6,158 nucleotides of DNA from Roseburia sp. (GTDB taxonomy: Bacteria; Bacillota; Clostridia; Lachnospirales; Lachnospiraceae), in the NCBI GenBank assembly GCA_017626625.1, contig JAGAIK010000529.1, positions 1 through 6,158 of the forward strand, in the 5' to 3' direction. Of this stretch, positions 5,291 to 6,158 are shown piece after piece; the stretch's first letter is position 1, and the number at the start of each line of letters is the position of its first letter. The position numbers and the translations under genes are program-made. Under the pieces are notes generated by a model that searched no databases, was not told the origin of the DNA, and saw only the letters and a list, made by a program, of their open reading frames with translations.

Positions 5291-6158
5291 ATGGTTATGG
5301 AAACAACAGAATTTTTTGGAACGGAAAAAATAAGTAAAATACTTTTCAGACTTGCGCCGCCCGTCATGTTAGCACAGCTCATACAGGCGCTTTACAATAT
5401 CATAGACAGCCTGTTTGTGGGCAGATATTCGGATTCTGGATTGACAGCCCTGTCCATTATCTATCCGATACAACTTCTGATGATTGCCCTCGCTGTGGGA
5501 ACCGGCGTGGGCATTAATACCGTTATGGCAGCAAAGCTGGGTATGGGACAAAAGGAGAAAGCGAATGAGTATGCCGGTGTCGGCACACCGTTGGCTGTTG
5601 TCCTGTGGGCTTTGTTTTCGGTAGTCTGCTGGTGCATTATTCCCGCCTTTGCCAGAATGTCCACCAGCGATTCGGCAATTATTTCAGATGTAATCACCTA
5701 CGGCAGAATTGTCTGTGTGTTCAGCTTCGGACTTTTCCTTGAAAGCATCTGGACAAAGGTGCTGCAGGCGAACGGCGATATGAAAACACCGATGATTGCT
5801 CAGATTGTCGGTGCAGTGACCAATATTATTCTGGACCCGCTGCTGATTTTTGGTATGTTTGGTCTGCCGGAAATCGGCATCGCAGGTGCAGCGGCTGCAA
5901 CGGTTGCAGGACAGATTGTAGCGGCGCTTATTGTCATGAAAAAGGGGTATCGAAAATCTCCCGCCAAAGAGGTATATCCCCGGCATATCGCAAAGATTTT
6001 CCGTCTGGGGATACCGAATATTCTGATGCAGTCGGCATATACCTTTTACATACTGGGGCTGAATCTGATTTTGTCAACTTTCTCCGACCAGGCGGTCACA
6101 GCGCTGGGATTATATTATAAGTGGCAGACTTTTTTCTTTATCCCGTTGGGAGCCATGC
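5291..6158 (+). CDS. MATE-family multidrug/cation antiporter (3' partial)
   Basis: The frame runs open from ATG 5291 to the right edge, giving 289 residues of a family usually about 440-460 long, so roughly the last third is missing. Multidrug and toxic compound extrusion proteins are inner-membrane antiporters that expel cationic drugs or metabolites in exchange for H+ or Na+. Seen: LAPPVMLAQLIQALYNIIDSLFVGR-type helix 1 (about 21-45), SIIYPIQLLMIALAVGTGVG (55-74), hydrophobic helices at about 97-120 and 136-155, QANGDMKTPM (159-168), TNIILDPLLIF (177-187) and AAATVAGQIVAALIV (201-215), a MepA/DinF-like pattern. The cytoplasmic loop at 216-232 is basic, and the second six-helix half begins near 235 with RLGIPNILMQS. 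AGAGGT (5281-5286) is the ribosome site and overlaps the LRR stop codon, which suggests coupled translation; ATG 5297 is a possible alternative start. The substrate cannot be told. Confidence 0.9.
   Translation, partial: MVMETTEFFGTEKISKILFRLAPPVMLAQLIQALYNIIDSLFVGRYSDSGLTALSIIYPIQLLMIALAVGTGVGINTVMAAKLGMGQKEKANEYAGVGTPLAVVLWALFSVVCWCIIPAFARMSTSDSAIISDVITYGRIVCVFSFGLFLESIWTKVLQANGDMKTPMIAQIVGAVTNIILDPLLIFGMFGLPEIGIAGAAAATVAGQIVAALIVMKKGYRKSPAKEVYPRHIAKIFRLGIPNILMQSAYTFYILGLNLILSTFSDQAVTALGLYYKWQTFFFIPLGAM

Noticed and set aside
1..6158. Mobile element, CRISPR array, tRNA or rRNA
   Set aside because: I saw no transposase or integrase motifs, terminal inverted repeats, regularly spaced repeats or RNA gene signatures on either strand.

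Overview
The window reads as chromosomal DNA of a low-to-medium GC Clostridia member. Codon use, strong AAGGAGG-type ribosome binding sites, an HPr carrying both His15 and Ser46, and a BspA-type leucine-rich repeat gene all fit a gut Lachnospiraceae-like Firmicute. This taxonomic call is an inference from style, not from a marker gene. All convincing genes lie on the + strand.

Positions 1-3930 hold the end of a sugar phosphotransferase (PTS) and catabolic operon. It contains the C-terminal half of a PfkB-family 1-phosphofructokinase-like kinase (cut by the left edge), a SorE-like zinc-dependent L-sorbose-1-phosphate reductase homologue, HPr (ptsH) and PTS Enzyme I (ptsI). Spacings are about 95, 61 and 25 bases, and a strong intrinsic terminator follows ptsI at 3893-3930. 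Enzyme I takes phosphate from PEP, passes it to HPr and then to a sugar-specific EII, which probably lies upstream of the window. The kinase and the reductase would process the sugar phosphate that enters. Together they look like a ketose (fructose/sorbose-type) uptake and catabolism unit that carries its own general PTS proteins.

Positions 3931-4249 are an AT-rich intergenic stretch with candidate promoters and a possible 11-bp leader hairpin with a 25-nt loop that holds two copies of CAGGTT.

Positions 4250-6158 hold a second transcription unit: a 343-residue protein with BspA-type LRR repeats but no signal peptide, then, nine bases later, a MATE-family multidrug/cation antiporter cut by the right edge.

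I found no mobile element, CRISPR array, tRNA or rRNA. Most of the window is recognisable core metabolism. The least explained parts are the cytoplasmic LRR gene and its leader, the in-frame open stretch after the kinase stop, and the short C-terminus of Enzyme I.
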